From Schaalia cardiffensis (GTDB lineage Bacteria; Actinomycetota; Actinomycetes; Actinomycetales; Actinomycetaceae): 64,000 nt of DNA. The stretch spans positions 64,412 through 128,411 of the forward strand of contig NZ_JAEKIA010000007.1 in the NCBI RefSeq assembly GCF_016405145.1, given 5' to 3'. This document shows, piece after piece, positions 16,331 through 25,929 of the stretch. The notes beneath the pieces are model-generated. The model was not told the origin of the DNA. It worked only from the letters and a program-made list of their open reading frames with translations, and searched no databases. Both the position numbers and the translations under genes were made by a program. Numbering within the stretch: position 1 is the first letter of the stretch; every line of letters begins with the position of its first letter.

Positions 16331-18025
16331 TCACTCCGAGGCTTGCGGCTTGCGACGACGGATCCGTTTGCGCGGCGCCTTGGGGGCGGCTTCGACTCCG
16401 GCTTGAGAGTGGTTGCCCCGGCCTCGTCCTCGAGTGCCCCGGTCCGAACGGCCATGCTGACCCGCGCGGGCCTCGCGGTCCCCGTCCTTCGCCTTACGGT
16501 TGCGCTCACCGCAGTGGCGACGATGCGAGCCCTTGCCCGCCAGGACACCCCGGCCGCCCGGCCTGCGCCCCTGCGAACGCGAAGAGGGCCCGCCCAGATC
16601 CTCCAGCTTTTCGGCGTTGAGTCCGGCGGCGGTGCGCTTGGCCCGGGGAAGACGCCCCGTCGTCCCCCCGGGGATATTGAGGTCGGTGAAAAGATGAGCC
16701 GAAGTGTGGTAGGTCTCCAAAGGCTCGGGCACTCCCAGACCCAGGGTTTTGGAGATGAGAGACCAGCGCGGCGTATCATCCCAATCCACGAAGGTCACGG
16801 CGGTACCGGAGTTGCCGGCGCGGCCTGTGCGTCCAATGCGGTGGATGTAGATCTTCTCGTCTTCGGGGCACTGATAGTTGATGACGTGAGTGACATCGTC
16901 GACGTCAATGCCGCGCGCGGCGACATCCGTTGCGACGAGGACATCGACTTTGCCCTTGCGGAAGGCCCGCAGAGCCTGCTCGCGCGCGCCCTGGCCCAGA
17001 TCGCCGTGAAGGGAGCCCACCGCGAAGCCGCGCGCGGACAAGTCCTCACCGAGGTGCGCGGCCGTGCGTTTCGTCCGGCAGAAGATGACCGAGCGGCCTC
17101 GGCCCTCGGACTGGAGGATGCGGGCGACGACCTCGATCTTGTTCATCGCGTGAACCCGGTAGATGACCTGTTTGACGGAGTTGACCGTCTGGTTCTGATC
17201 CTCAGGGTCCTGGGCGCGGATATGCGTCGGATGCTCCATGAATTTGCGGGCGAGGGCGACCACCGGGCCGGGCATCGTCGCGGAAAAGAGCATCGTATGC
17301 CGGTAGGAGGGGACCCTCGAAAGTAGGGTTTCAACATCGGGCAAGAAACCGAGGTCAAGCATCTCATCGGCCTCGTCGAGGACGACTGTTTCAACGCCGT
17401 TGAGGTGCAGGACCCCTTTGCGCAGAAGGTCGATCAGACGGCCCGGGGTGCCCACGACGATGTCCGCGCCGCGCTCAAGAGCCTCGATCTGCGGTTCAAA
17501 GGCGACCCCTCCGTAGATGTCGACGATACGGGTCGACAGGTATTTCGCGGCGCCGCGCAGATCAGTAGCAACCTGCTTCGTGAGTTCACGGGTCGGCAAG
17601 ATGATGAGCGCCTGCGGGTGACCGGGGTTGAGGAGCTCCTCGTAGCCATCCTCATCGGGGGCGATGACATCTTCGAGGACGGGAATGGCGAAGCCGAGGG
17701 TCTTACCCGTGCCGGTCTTCGCTTGTCCGATGATGTCGTGGCGTTCGAGGGCCGGGGGCAGAGTGAGCGCCTGGATGGGGAAGGGGTGGACGATCCCCTG
17801 ATCCTCGAGGGCATCGACGACCGGGTCGCTGACGCCAAAGTCAGCGAAAGTCTTGTTCTCTAGGTCTTCGTCTCCCGTGTTGACGAGGTCGGGGGTCGCC
17901 TCCTCCTCGAGGGTGAGGGGGACGATGTTTCCGAGGCGGACGACTCCGGCGGAGTATTCGATCCGAGTGTTTGCTGTCTGTGTGGATTCGGGCGCGTCTG
18001 CACCCTCATGCGTCGTGGAGGTCAC
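16331..18025 (-). CDS. rhlE: DEAD/DEAH-box ATP-dependent RNA helicase (RhlE/DeaD-like)
   Basis: About 564 residues from a GTG at 18025; the frame stays open 28 codons further, but that stretch looks non-coding. Helicase motifs in order: Q motif TFADFGVSDPV, motif I AKTGTGKT, Ia PTRELTKQV, GG/TPGRL, motif II VLDEADEMLD, III SATMPG, then IV-VI (VIFCRTKRT, VATDVAARGIDV, HRIGRTGRAGN). The C-terminal ~80 residues are a basic Arg/Gly-rich tail (GRRPGGRG...RKRIRRRK), an RNA-binding extension. It unwinds structured RNA in ribosome assembly or mRNA decay. A ~300-nt upstream gap would give a long 5' leader, as is usual for cold-inducible helicases. Confidence 0.92.
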   Translation of the reverse strand: MTSTTHEGADAPESTQTANTRIEYSAGVVRLGNIVPLTLEEEATPDLVNTGDEDLENKTFADFGVSDPVVDALEDQGIVHPFPIQALTLPPALERHDIIGQAKTGTGKTLGFAIPVLEDVIAPDEDGYEELLNPGHPQALIILPTRELTKQVATDLRGAAKYLSTRIVDIYGGVAFEPQIEALERGADIVVGTPGRLIDLLRKGVLHLNGVETVVLDEADEMLDLGFLPDVETLLSRVPSYRHTMLFSATMPGPVVALARKFMEHPTHIRAQDPEDQNQTVNSVKQVIYRVHAMNKIEVVARILQSEGRGRSVIFCRTKRTAAHLGEDLSARGFAVGSLHGDLGQGAREQALRAFRKGKVDVLVATDVAARGIDVDDVTHVINYQCPEDEKIYIHRIGRTGRAGNSGTAVTFVDWDDTPRWSLISKTLGLGVPEPLETYHTSAHLFTDLNIPGGTTGRLPRAKRTAAGLNAEKLEDLGGPSSRSQGRRPGGRGVLAGKGSHRRHCGERNRKAKDGDREARAGQHGRSDRGTRGRGRGNHSQAGVEAAPKAPRKRIRRRKPQASE

Positions 18026-18326
18026 GATCTGCCTTGTCTCCCGGGTCCTCCCGGGGTGGGGGTGGCAGCCGATCGCGCATATCGGGGCGTTCACGCACGC
18101 AGGATTCACAACTCGGGCGACCGGGCAGCCGTGGTCATTCCTGATTGTAGGGGCAGGAAGCGGGGCCGGGGCTCAGGCTATGGTCAATCACTCACCCGCC
18201 AGTGCTCACAAAGGGGGCGTCCTCGAGGATTCCCGGGCTCATCCGCGGCGTGCCGAGGAGTCCGCCGTTGGGAATGGGGCGCTGAAAAACGGCGGAAAAT
18301 CTGCGAGCTGCGGCTACTCTTGGGGC
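18026..18326. other. divergent intergenic region
   Basis: About 300 nt between the helicase (-) and ferritin-like (+) genes. The only clear element is TACTCT (18315-18320), exactly 6 nt before the ferritin-like ATG, a leaderless-type -10. No small ORF with an RBS and no obvious RNA structure was found. Confidence 0.5.
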
Positions 18327-18956
18327 ATGGCACATGAGTACGCACCGGTTGATGACACCGATATTGAAGTCGTCGGGCTCCTCGCTTTCTCTGCGCTCGC
18401 TGCGATGACGAGGCTCGCGAAGGATGGTGACCAGGCGCCCGACATCAAGGCGCATATCGAGCATGCTCGCATGTCGGCGCGCGCTTTCGAGTTGTTCGAA
18501 CAGCTTGAGACCTGGGCGGGGCACCGTGGTTGTGATCTGCATGAGGCCGCAGGACAGTACTCCGGTCTCTACGATGATCTCGATGCGAGGACGAGGCCGA
18601 GCACCTGGTCGGAGCGTTCTGTGAAGACCTACGTCACCCTCGGCATCATTGGGGATCTCCTACGTGAGGTGAATGAGCGTCACGGCTTGTTCAATACGAA
18701 CCCGGATGTGTGGGATCTGAACCAGGGGGATTGGGAGCGCGATCATCTGGCGCCCCAGATCGGTGAGGATCCTCAGCTCGCGGCACGCCTGTCGCTGTGG
18801 GCGCGCCGAGTTGCCGGTGAGGTTCTCGGCCTCGTGCGCGCCACCTTGTTCACCCACCCGGCTCTGGCGAAGGAACCGGATGCGGCTGATGAGATTGCCG
18901 CGCTGGTGACGAAGCGCCACAATGAGCGGATGGCGCAGATCAACCTCAAGGCCTGA
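18327..18956 (+). CDS. ferritin-like fold protein (MiaE-like/actinobacterial)
   Basis: 209 residues. Predominantly helical, with the features of the actinobacterial ferritin-like_2 family found next to rhlE (Rv3210c equivalent): an N-terminal LLAFSALAAMTRLAKDG helix, ELFEQLETWAGHRG, then WSERSVKTYVTLGIIGDLLREV and ARRVAGEVLGLVRATLF. Some Glu/His residues could bind a di-iron centre, but a full EX(6)YH set is not obvious. It may be related to tRNA-hydroxylating MiaE; the role in actinobacteria is not established. The start is fixed by the -10 hexamer 6 nt upstream. Confidence 0.75.
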   Translation: MAHEYAPVDDTDIEVVGLLAFSALAAMTRLAKDGDQAPDIKAHIEHARMSARAFELFEQLETWAGHRGCDLHEAAGQYSGLYDDLDARTRPSTWSERSVKTYVTLGIIGDLLREVNERHGLFNTNPDVWDLNQGDWERDHLAPQIGEDPQLAARLSLWARRVAGEVLGLVRATLFTHPALAKEPDAADEIAALVTKRHNERMAQINLKA

Positions 18957-19019
18957 AAAGCGCAAGGCCCACAGGATTCCTTCCGAGAGGGGCCGCAGGA
19001 TTCCGACTTCGTGCAAAGG

Positions 19020-19050
19020 CCCGGTGCGTCCTTTTCAGTGACGCACCGGG
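19020..19050. terminator. bidirectional terminator
   Basis: An 11-bp perfect stem, CCCGGTGCGTC (19020-19030) with GACGCACCGGG (19040-19050) and a T-rich loop, lies between the convergent ferritin-like and DUF3107 genes; the pairing can be extended outward by AAGGC/GCCTT. Confidence 0.75.
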
Positions 19051-19092
19051 CTGCGGCCTTGCTGAGAACCTGCTCAGCCGCGCTGTGCTCGC

Positions 19093-19317
19093 TCAGCCGA
19101 TCGCGAATCCGACGCGGCGCTCGGCCTGCTCACTCATCTGCACATAGCCGATGGCGTTCGCGGGAATAAGGTAGCGTTCCTTCTTCGAATCGACGAGGTC
19201 GAGGACGCTGCCATCCCGGATGGCGGCTTCGACGCGGCTGGAGAGCTCGTCGAAGTCCAAGTCGACGTCAATGGCCAGTTCGCGGGCCGAACCGCGCACC
19301 CCGATGATGATGTTCAT
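19093..19317 (-). CDS. DUF3107 family small protein (TB9.4-like)
   Basis: 74 residues, MNIIIGVRG...VDLDFDELSSRVEAAI...YLIPANAIGYVQM...RRVGFAIG. It is the DUF3107 family, which in mycobacteria is TB9.4 (Rv3208A), always near rhlE and adnAB. The ATG at 19317 is chosen over an earlier one because GGAGG lies 6 nt upstream. Function is unknown; the fold appears to be alpha/beta. It is divergent from adnA. Confidence 0.88.
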   Translation of the reverse strand: MNIIIGVRGSARELAIDVDLDFDELSSRVEAAIRDGSVLDLVDSKKERYLIPANAIGYVQMSEQAERRVGFAIG

Positions 19318-19394
19318 ATGTGCCTCCATGAGGATCGATACTGCTCTCATGCTAAGGGTCCGCAGATGACTATGCCCTCTGGGATGATTCCGTC

Positions 19395-22300
19395 ATGAGC
19401 GAAATCCACATTGAGCTGCGCCCCAGGCCCGAGGGGTGGGCAGACTTGCCCGCCCTCGACGATGCTCAAACAGCAGTCGTCGAGGCCAGCCAAGACCGCT
19501 CCCTCGTGGTGCGCGGCGCCCCTGGGAGCGGTCGGACCACCTGCGCCCTCGCAGCTCTTGAGGCCGGGGTGAAGCAGGGGCAATCGGTGCTCCTGCTCGT
19601 GCCGGACCGGGTGCGAGCGGATCGTCTGAGCGCTCAGGCCCAAGCGCTCGCCCCTCATGAGGTCCGCCCAGTGCGGACCCCCGCGTCTTTCGCCCACCGG
19701 ATCGTGACGACGTGGAGGCTGTCTCGTGCGGATCCTCTCGCCGGAGTGGAACTGGTGACGGGCGCACTCTTCGACGAGATCCTCGCCCGCCTCATTGAAC
19801 AGGTCGACGCCCCCTGGCCCCAATCCATGCCCGCCCAGATGCGCGCAATGGAGGCTTTCCGCGCTGAACTGCGTGATCTTTTCGCCCGCGCCGGTGAAGC
19901 CGGACTCGACGCCAACAGCCTGGAAGAGGCAGGAAAAGAATTCGCTTTCCCCCAGTGGGTTGCGGCCGCAGCCCTGCTCCGGGCCTACCTGGATGCGCCG
20001 GAGTTCACGGTTGAGCACCGCGATGTGCTGCGTGTTGATCTGGCCCGCATCCAGACCCTCGCCGCTGAACTCATTGAGAATTGGGATACTCGCGGGCCCG
20101 GGGTCGGGATCGAATGCGGGCCTCTTGTGCCCGATCTTGTGATCGTGGATGATCTGCAAGACTGCACGCCTTCGACGATCCACCTCCTGCAAGCCCTTGA
20201 AGGGGCGGGGGCCAGAATCCTCGCCTTCGCAGATCCTGATGTTGCGGTCGCGAGTTACCGCGGCGGCGAGCCCCACTTGGATCTGAGACTGGCGAAGACA
20301 ATTGACGCCGAGGTCATGGAACTCGCAGGGGTGAAGGCCCAGCCGCCGCGAATACGCAGGGCTCTTGTGGATGTGGTCTCCGGGATCACCCAGTCCGGCC
20401 CCCACGGGCGCCGCCGGGTGGGGGTGGAAAAGCCACGAAGCGAGGGTGAGGGTGAAGCCCGATATGACGAAGGCTCAATCATCGCCCACCTCGGCGGTTC
20501 GAACGCCCAGCTCGGAGCCCATATCGCCCATGCTCTGAGGCGCCATCACCTGCACGAGGGCGTCGCCTGGGACAAGCAGGCCGTGATCGTCAGATCCGCT
20601 TCGGCTGTCCACGAGTTCACCCGTCATCTGCGCCGCGGCGGGGTTCCGGTCAACGGGGCATCCAGGGCCTTCGATTTCGCCTCCCAGGCCAGTACCCGGG
20701 TCCTTCTCGAACTCATCGCCACGCCCGATGATGCTCGTGACCCGATTCGCGCGAACACCCTCATCGCCTCCCCCCTCGTGTCCTGTGACGCTTTGGAAGT
20801 CCACCGTCTGCTCGCCCGCCTCGCCCTCGTGAATAACAAGAACGAGGAAGGCGGTGAGGACTCGGCGAAAGCCGGCCGGGCCCTTTCAGTTCGTGACCTT
20901 CTCGAAGGCGCAGAACTGCGTCCCACACGCGAGCCCGCTGCTCGGGCAGAGACGAGCCCCCTCGAAGAGGGCCTGGCCGCTGCTGCGAAGATCTGGGCTG
21001 CGCGCGCCGGTGCCTGGCGTCAACGCCCCCAGGAGGCGCTGTGGCGCATCTGGCAGGCCGCAGGAGTTGCGGACTCGTGGAAAGACGCGGCACTCGCCAG
21101 AGGTGAAGACTCGAACTGGTACGACGACCAGCTCGACGCCGTCGTCGCCCTCATGCGCGTCGCCGACGTGTGGGAGCAGCGTAATCCGGGAAAGACGGCC
21201 GCCAACTTTGCGAAAGACCTCCTGGATAAGGGGGTGCCCGTTGATACGATCGCCCGAGTCTCCACACGCCCCGCCGGAGTCTCAGTCCTGACACCCGCAC
21301 AGGCAATGGGAGCCCATTTCGAGGTCGTCTCGATCATTGGCCTGCAGGAGGGGGCGTGGCCGAATACGCGTTTACGCACCCGCGCCTTGCGCGCCGATCT
21401 TCTCGCCGACCTCGGCGCAGGCCGTTTCGGGCAGGATGCCTCGGGCGCTCGAGTCCTCCTCGACGATCCTCGTCAAGCTAGGAGGGCCGTCCTTGACGAC
21501 GAGCGCAGGCTCTTGGCTGCGGCGCTGTCGCGATGCACCCGGGTCGTGCATATTGGCGCGGTCAGTGCCGAAAACGACGCACCCTCGCTCTTCTTCCACT
21601 TGCTCGCCCAACACGCCGATACGGCCGATCAGGGCGATCCGCAGCTCACCCCGGCCCCTGCGCCCCTCAACCTGGCCGGACAGGTCGCGGACCTGCGAAG
21701 AGCCGCCGCCCGCGAAGACGAGGCCGAGGACCAGGAGACGGCGATCATTCTGCTCGCGCTACTCAGCAAAGAGGGAATCCGCTCAGCAGACCCGGATACC
21801 TGGACCGGTGAGGGACCCTTGAGTTCGGATGAGCCGATCAACTCCGGACTCGTGCACCTCTCGCCCTCGAGGATTGAAGCGGCCCTGAATTGTCCGCTGC
21901 GCTGGTTCCTCTCCTCGATCGGTGCGGAGGGGGGCGGTGGAGCCGCCCAATCCTTGGGCACGCTCCTGCACGCCCTCGCCGAGGAACTCCCTCACGGCCG
22001 CGAAGAGGAGCTCCTCACTCGCCTCGAGTCGAAGCTCGCAGAACTCGACATTGACACCTCCACCTGGGAAGGACTCGACTTTAGTGAAAGGGCCCGCAAG
22101 AAGGCCCAGGCCTTCGCGGCCTACTGCGCCCAACATGAGGAGGAGGTTGAGGTCGAGAAGAATATCCGCGTCCAGATCGGACAGGTCATGATCACCGGGC
22201 GCCTCGACCGCATCGAAAAGCAGAAAGAAGGCGTCGTTATCACGGACCTCAAGACCGGTGCCGCAGTGGGGAAAGCCCAAGTGAAAGCCCATCCGCAGCT

Positions 22301-22571
22301 CGCCGTCTACCAGCTTGCCCTTCGCACCCTCGGCTACGAGGTCGCCGACGCGAAGCTCGTTTTCCTCCTTGATGATGGGAAGGCTAAGACCCTGTCCCAA
22401 GGCCCATTAGATGAGGAGCAGCGTGCCCAATGGCTCAGCAGAATCGAAGAAGTCGGGACACTCGCACGCGCGTCAACACTCACTGCGAGCCCGAAGGAGC
22501 AGCGCTGTACAAGGTGCCCCTTCACGCGCTCGTGCCCTGCGCACACCCATGGTCGAAGGACGGTGGACTGA
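19395..22571 (+). CDS. adnA: AdnA subunit of the AdnAB helicase-nuclease
   Basis: 1058 residues: a UvrD-like motor domain (1-~830) and a RecB-like nuclease domain at the C-terminus. AdnAB resects double-strand breaks in actinobacteria. The Walker A is GAPGSGRTT (41-49), with Arg47 instead of the catalytic Lys, so this motor is probably inactive, in line with the view that AdnB powers the mycobacterial complex. The nuclease shows GRLDRIE, VITDLKTG and QLAVYQLAL, i.e. an intact PD-(D/E)xK core. Cys in NCPLRWFL plus C-x2-C-x5-C at the end (CTRCPFTRSC) form an AddB-type Fe-S pattern. The stop is 1 nt before the ATG of adnB, so they are co-translated. Confidence 0.9.
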   Translation: MSEIHIELRPRPEGWADLPALDDAQTAVVEASQDRSLVVRGAPGSGRTTCALAALEAGVKQGQSVLLLVPDRVRADRLSAQAQALAPHEVRPVRTPASFAHRIVTTWRLSRADPLAGVELVTGALFDEILARLIEQVDAPWPQSMPAQMRAMEAFRAELRDLFARAGEAGLDANSLEEAGKEFAFPQWVAAAALLRAYLDAPEFTVEHRDVLRVDLARIQTLAAELIENWDTRGPGVGIECGPLVPDLVIVDDLQDCTPSTIHLLQALEGAGARILAFADPDVAVASYRGGEPHLDLRLAKTIDAEVMELAGVKAQPPRIRRALVDVVSGITQSGPHGRRRVGVEKPRSEGEGEARYDEGSIIAHLGGSNAQLGAHIAHALRRHHLHEGVAWDKQAVIVRSASAVHEFTRHLRRGGVPVNGASRAFDFASQASTRVLLELIATPDDARDPIRANTLIASPLVSCDALEVHRLLARLALVNNKNEEGGEDSAKAGRALSVRDLLEGAELRPTREPAARAETSPLEEGLAAAAKIWAARAGAWRQRPQEALWRIWQAAGVADSWKDAALARGEDSNWYDDQLDAVVALMRVADVWEQRNPGKTAANFAKDLLDKGVPVDTIARVSTRPAGVSVLTPAQAMGAHFEVVSIIGLQEGAWPNTRLRTRALRADLLADLGAGRFGQDASGARVLLDDPRQARRAVLDDERRLLAAALSRCTRVVHIGAVSAENDAPSLFFHLLAQHADTADQGDPQLTPAPAPLNLAGQVADLRRAAAREDEAEDQETAIILLALLSKEGIRSADPDTWTGEGPLSSDEPINSGLVHLSPSRIEAALNCPLRWFLSSIGAEGGGGAAQSLGTLLHALAEELPHGREEELLTRLESKLAELDIDTSTWEGLDFSERARKKAQAFAAYCAQHEEEVEVEKNIRVQIGQVMITGRLDRIEKQKEGVVITDLKTGAAVGKAQVKAHPQLAVYQLALRTLGYEVADAKLVFLLDDGKAKTLSQGPLDEEQRAQWLSRIEEVGTLARASTLTASPKEQRCTRCPFTRSCPAHTHGRRTVD

Positions 22572-22572
22572 T

Positions 22573-25500
22573 ATGAGGAGCCCCATGCTTTCAGCGGCAA
22601 GGATCCAAGAGGCCATTGACCCCGGACTATCACCGACGCCCGAACAAGAAAGGATCATTGAATCTCCTTTGCGTCCCCTACTCGTCGTCGCGGGCGCGGG
22701 ATCAGGCAAAACGGAGACCATGACGATGCGGGTCCTGTGGGCGGTCGCCAACCATGAGGAGATCACCCCCTCGTCCATCCTGGGCCTGACCTTCACGAAG
22801 AAGGCGGCAGGTGAACTGGGCGAGCGCCTACGTCGTCGCCTCCACACACTCGCACACATGCCCGAGTGGGAAGAAACCGACAGGGAAAGACTCGAAGGGG
22901 AACCCCTCGCCCTCACCTACAATTCCTTCGCCCAAAGGATCGTTCAAGAGCACGGGCTCGCAATCGGCCTCGACCCGGACTTCCGCATGCTCGGACAAGC
23001 GGGCGGAGTACAAATGATGACCGAGATCCTCGCGAATTGGCCCCGAGTTCTCCACCCCGACTTGAAGATCGTGGACGCCGCGAAGAAAGCCCTGTCTTTG
23101 GCGGGAAAGCTCGCCGATCACGGCCTTGACCTTGACGAGGGCGCGATCCTCCTCGACGAATTCGGCGTGGAACTCTCAGCCGCCGGAGAGGGCAACACCA
23201 CCATTCGTGAGATGCGGGCCGCCAATGAGAAGCGCCTCGCTCTGCTTGAGCCGATCCGTGAGTTCCAACGCCGCAAACGCGAAGAAGGTTTTTTGGACTT
23301 CTCCGATCAACTCCTGCTCGCCACGAAGATCGTCACCGAATCCCCTGAAGCGGTCAAACAGATCAGGGCCGAGCACAAGTGCGTGCTCCTTGACGAGTTC
23401 CAAGACACCTCCATCATCCAAATGACCTTCTTATCGACTCTGTTCCACGATCATCCGGTGACAGCCGTCGGTGATCCCAATCAGGCGATCTACGGGTGGA
23501 GAGGCGCCTCGGCATCCTCTTTGGAGTCTTTCTTGGAGCGCTTCCAAGGGGCTGAGGCCCGTGAGGATCAGACCCTCAGCCTGTCAACCGCGTGGCGTAA
23601 TGATCGACGGATCCTCCTCGCTGCGAACAAGGTAGCGGCCCCGCTGCGTGAAAGCGCAGATAAGGCTGCGTCGCCTGTGCTCATAGAGTCTCCGGGAGCC
23701 GAAGAGGGCCGCGTGACAATCGCCTACGGGCTGAACCTGGAGGAACAGACGCGGATCATCGCGGACTATGTCGAAGGGCTTCGAAGCGCCCACAGGGGCG
23801 AGAAGTACTCGATCGCGGTGCTCGGACGCAAACGCAGACCCTTCCTCGCGATCGACCGAGAATTGCGTGAACGCGGGATCCCCACGCAGATCATCGGATT
23901 AGGTGGCCTCCTCGACCAGCCTGCGGTCGCGGATCTTCGCTCAACCCTGGCGATCACCGCGGATGTTCAGGCCTCATCGGATCTTGCGCGCCTCCTCGTC
24001 CGTGCGGACATTGGTTCTGCTGATTTAGCGGTCCTGGGGGCTTGGGCGCGCCACCTTGCCCTCGAAGCGGGGCGCGACCCGCACAGCGCACTCCTGCTCG
24101 ACGCCGTTGACCACCCACCGGCCCCGGGGTGGCGACGCTCGGCTCAAGGCCCTGCAATGAGTGAAGCGGGAGCCAAGCGTCTCGCACTTTTGGGCCAGCG
24201 GCTCAGGCGTTTGCGCGCCATGCGGGGGAGAGGACTGGTTGAACTCGCTGAGTCCGCGATGGGGACGATGGGGATCCTTGACGACGCGATCGCAGATCCC
24301 CTCGGCCTTGGATCTCGTGAAGCCCTCGACTCATTCATCGACGTCATCGCAGGTTTTGAGCAGTCCACTCCCTCTCCGACGCTCCTCGGTCTACTCGCCT
24401 GGTTGGATGCGGCACAAGAAGAGGAGAACGGTCTGGAGGGGGTGGCTCTTGAAGCAGATCCTGATGCCGTTCAGATCCTCACGATCCACGCGGCGAAAGG
24501 CCTCGAATGGGATGGCGTCGTCATAGCCGGGCTCAGCGACGCCGAGTTTCCCACTCATAGGGGCAAGTCGGTCACCTGGAGTGCGCCCGCGCCTGCACAA
24601 TCCGGATGGATTAATGACTCGGGTGAACTCCCTCATCCTCTACGGGGCGACTATGAGGATCTGCCCAGATTCGACATGGATCTCACGGACGGGAAAAATC
24701 CCTCCACTGCCTTCAAGAAGTGGCTGGAGGGCAGCTACAAGGTGGCGCTCGGCGCCCACTTGGAGCGTGAGGAACGCCGTCTCGCCTACGTCGCCCTTAC
24801 TCGCGCGAAGCACGATGAGCTCCTCGTCGGATCGTGGATCAACCAGGCAAAGACTCCTCGTGAGCCTTCCCGTTATCTTGAGGAATCACGGCAGGCCCTC
24901 GTGAAGGACCTTCAGGATTCACTGGACTCAGGGGTCGTCTCCTGGGGGAACGGTCGCCGCTGTGAAGTGGACGCGCAGACTCGAAGGCTCCTTGAAGGGG
25001 AACTTGAGGCTCTCGGCTCCTGCATCACCCCCAAGCCCGAGGGCGAGCTGATCGAGGAACTCATGGTGAAAGAGGAGGGGGCCTCATTCCCGCCTCAGCC
25101 GGGTCCTTCCCGTCGGGCGATCGCTCTGGCGGCCGACAAGGTCCGGCAGGTGAGAGCCGAGATGGACTCAGAGCGCGAGGTTTTCGAGATCCTCGCCGAA
25201 CTCGGCGACTCCGCACGTGTGCGCGATGTCGTCGCACTCCTTGAGGAGCGTCGCCTCAATGCGGAGCAGCACACGATGCTCCTGTGGTCGGATCAGGTTC
25301 CCGCGACCTCAGTGTCTCGTTTGATCGACGATCCGCAGGCCTTCGCTGAACAGATCCGACGACCCATGCCCAAGGCGCCCAGTGAGTATGCCTCTCTTGG
25401 CACGATCTTCCACGCGTGGGCCGAACGCCAACTCCACCAGGCCAGTGGTGAGCTCTGGGAAGAGCCGATCGTCGGAGTCGAGTCTCTTGACGAGGACGGG

Positions 25501-25929
25501 CGCGCCCGCCTGGAGCGGATGCAGAAGAACTTTCTCGAATTGGACATCGTGAGAAACGGCAGGCCTCTGGCCATTGAAGAGCCCTTCGCCCTCGAACTCG
25601 CGGGGATCAGTGTCACGGGGCGGATCGACGCGGTTTTCACTGATGCCCAGGGACGCACAGTGATCGTCGATTGGAAGACGGGAGTGTCGGCGTCGAGGGG
25701 AGCACCTCGAGACAGGCTCCGCTATTTCGCGACCCAGCTCCGCCTGTATCGCGCAGCATGGATGGCCGTCCATGAAGAGGAATCTTCAGTTCGTCCGCTT
25801 CTCGCTTTCGTTTCCTCCGGCGAGGTCGTGGAGTTGGATGAACTTGAAAAGAAAGCAGGCCTGGATCCGCGCACGAGTCTTGACAAACTCCTCATGGACG
25901 CTCTCGACAAGCAGGGGGAGGGGAATTAG
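22573..25929 (+). CDS. adnB: AdnB subunit of the AdnAB helicase-nuclease
   Basis: 1118 residues from ATG 22573; an alternative ATG at 22585 has GAGGAG close upstream. The SF1A motor motifs are all intact: Walker A VAGAGSGKTETM (Lys46), Ia TFTKKAAGELGERL, II LLDEFQDTS, III GDPNQAIYGWRGA, IV LSTAWRN, V ILTIHAAKGLEWD, VI AYVALTRAK. The C-terminal RecB-like nuclease reads LGTIFHAWAE, VTGRIDAVF, VIVDWKTG and QLRLYRAAW. It lacks the Fe-S cysteines of AdnA. It is therefore the working motor and second nuclease. It ends convergently, overlapping the phosphotransferase stop by a few bases. Confidence 0.93.
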   Translation: MRSPMLSAARIQEAIDPGLSPTPEQERIIESPLRPLLVVAGAGSGKTETMTMRVLWAVANHEEITPSSILGLTFTKKAAGELGERLRRRLHTLAHMPEWEETDRERLEGEPLALTYNSFAQRIVQEHGLAIGLDPDFRMLGQAGGVQMMTEILANWPRVLHPDLKIVDAAKKALSLAGKLADHGLDLDEGAILLDEFGVELSAAGEGNTTIREMRAANEKRLALLEPIREFQRRKREEGFLDFSDQLLLATKIVTESPEAVKQIRAEHKCVLLDEFQDTSIIQMTFLSTLFHDHPVTAVGDPNQAIYGWRGASASSLESFLERFQGAEAREDQTLSLSTAWRNDRRILLAANKVAAPLRESADKAASPVLIESPGAEEGRVTIAYGLNLEEQTRIIADYVEGLRSAHRGEKYSIAVLGRKRRPFLAIDRELRERGIPTQIIGLGGLLDQPAVADLRSTLAITADVQASSDLARLLVRADIGSADLAVLGAWARHLALEAGRDPHSALLLDAVDHPPAPGWRRSAQGPAMSEAGAKRLALLGQRLRRLRAMRGRGLVELAESAMGTMGILDDAIADPLGLGSREALDSFIDVIAGFEQSTPSPTLLGLLAWLDAAQEEENGLEGVALEADPDAVQILTIHAAKGLEWDGVVIAGLSDAEFPTHRGKSVTWSAPAPAQSGWINDSGELPHPLRGDYEDLPRFDMDLTDGKNPSTAFKKWLEGSYKVALGAHLEREERRLAYVALTRAKHDELLVGSWINQAKTPREPSRYLEESRQALVKDLQDSLDSGVVSWGNGRRCEVDAQTRRLLEGELEALGSCITPKPEGELIEELMVKEEGASFPPQPGPSRRAIALAADKVRQVRAEMDSEREVFEILAELGDSARVRDVVALLEERRLNAEQHTMLLWSDQVPATSVSRLIDDPQAFAEQIRRPMPKAPSEYASLGTIFHAWAERQLHQASGELWEEPIVGVESLDEDGRARLERMQKNFLELDIVRNGRPLAIEEPFALELAGISVTGRIDAVFTDAQGRTVIVDWKTGVSASRGAPRDRLRYFATQLRLYRAAWMAVHEEESSVRPLLAFVSSGEVVELDELEKKAGLDPRTSLDKLLMDALDKQGEGN

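Noticed and set aside
16343-17326. Long open frame antisense to the RNA helicase gene
   Set aside because: It mirrors the codon structure of the helicase gene, whose motifs are unambiguous; no RBS or family motif.
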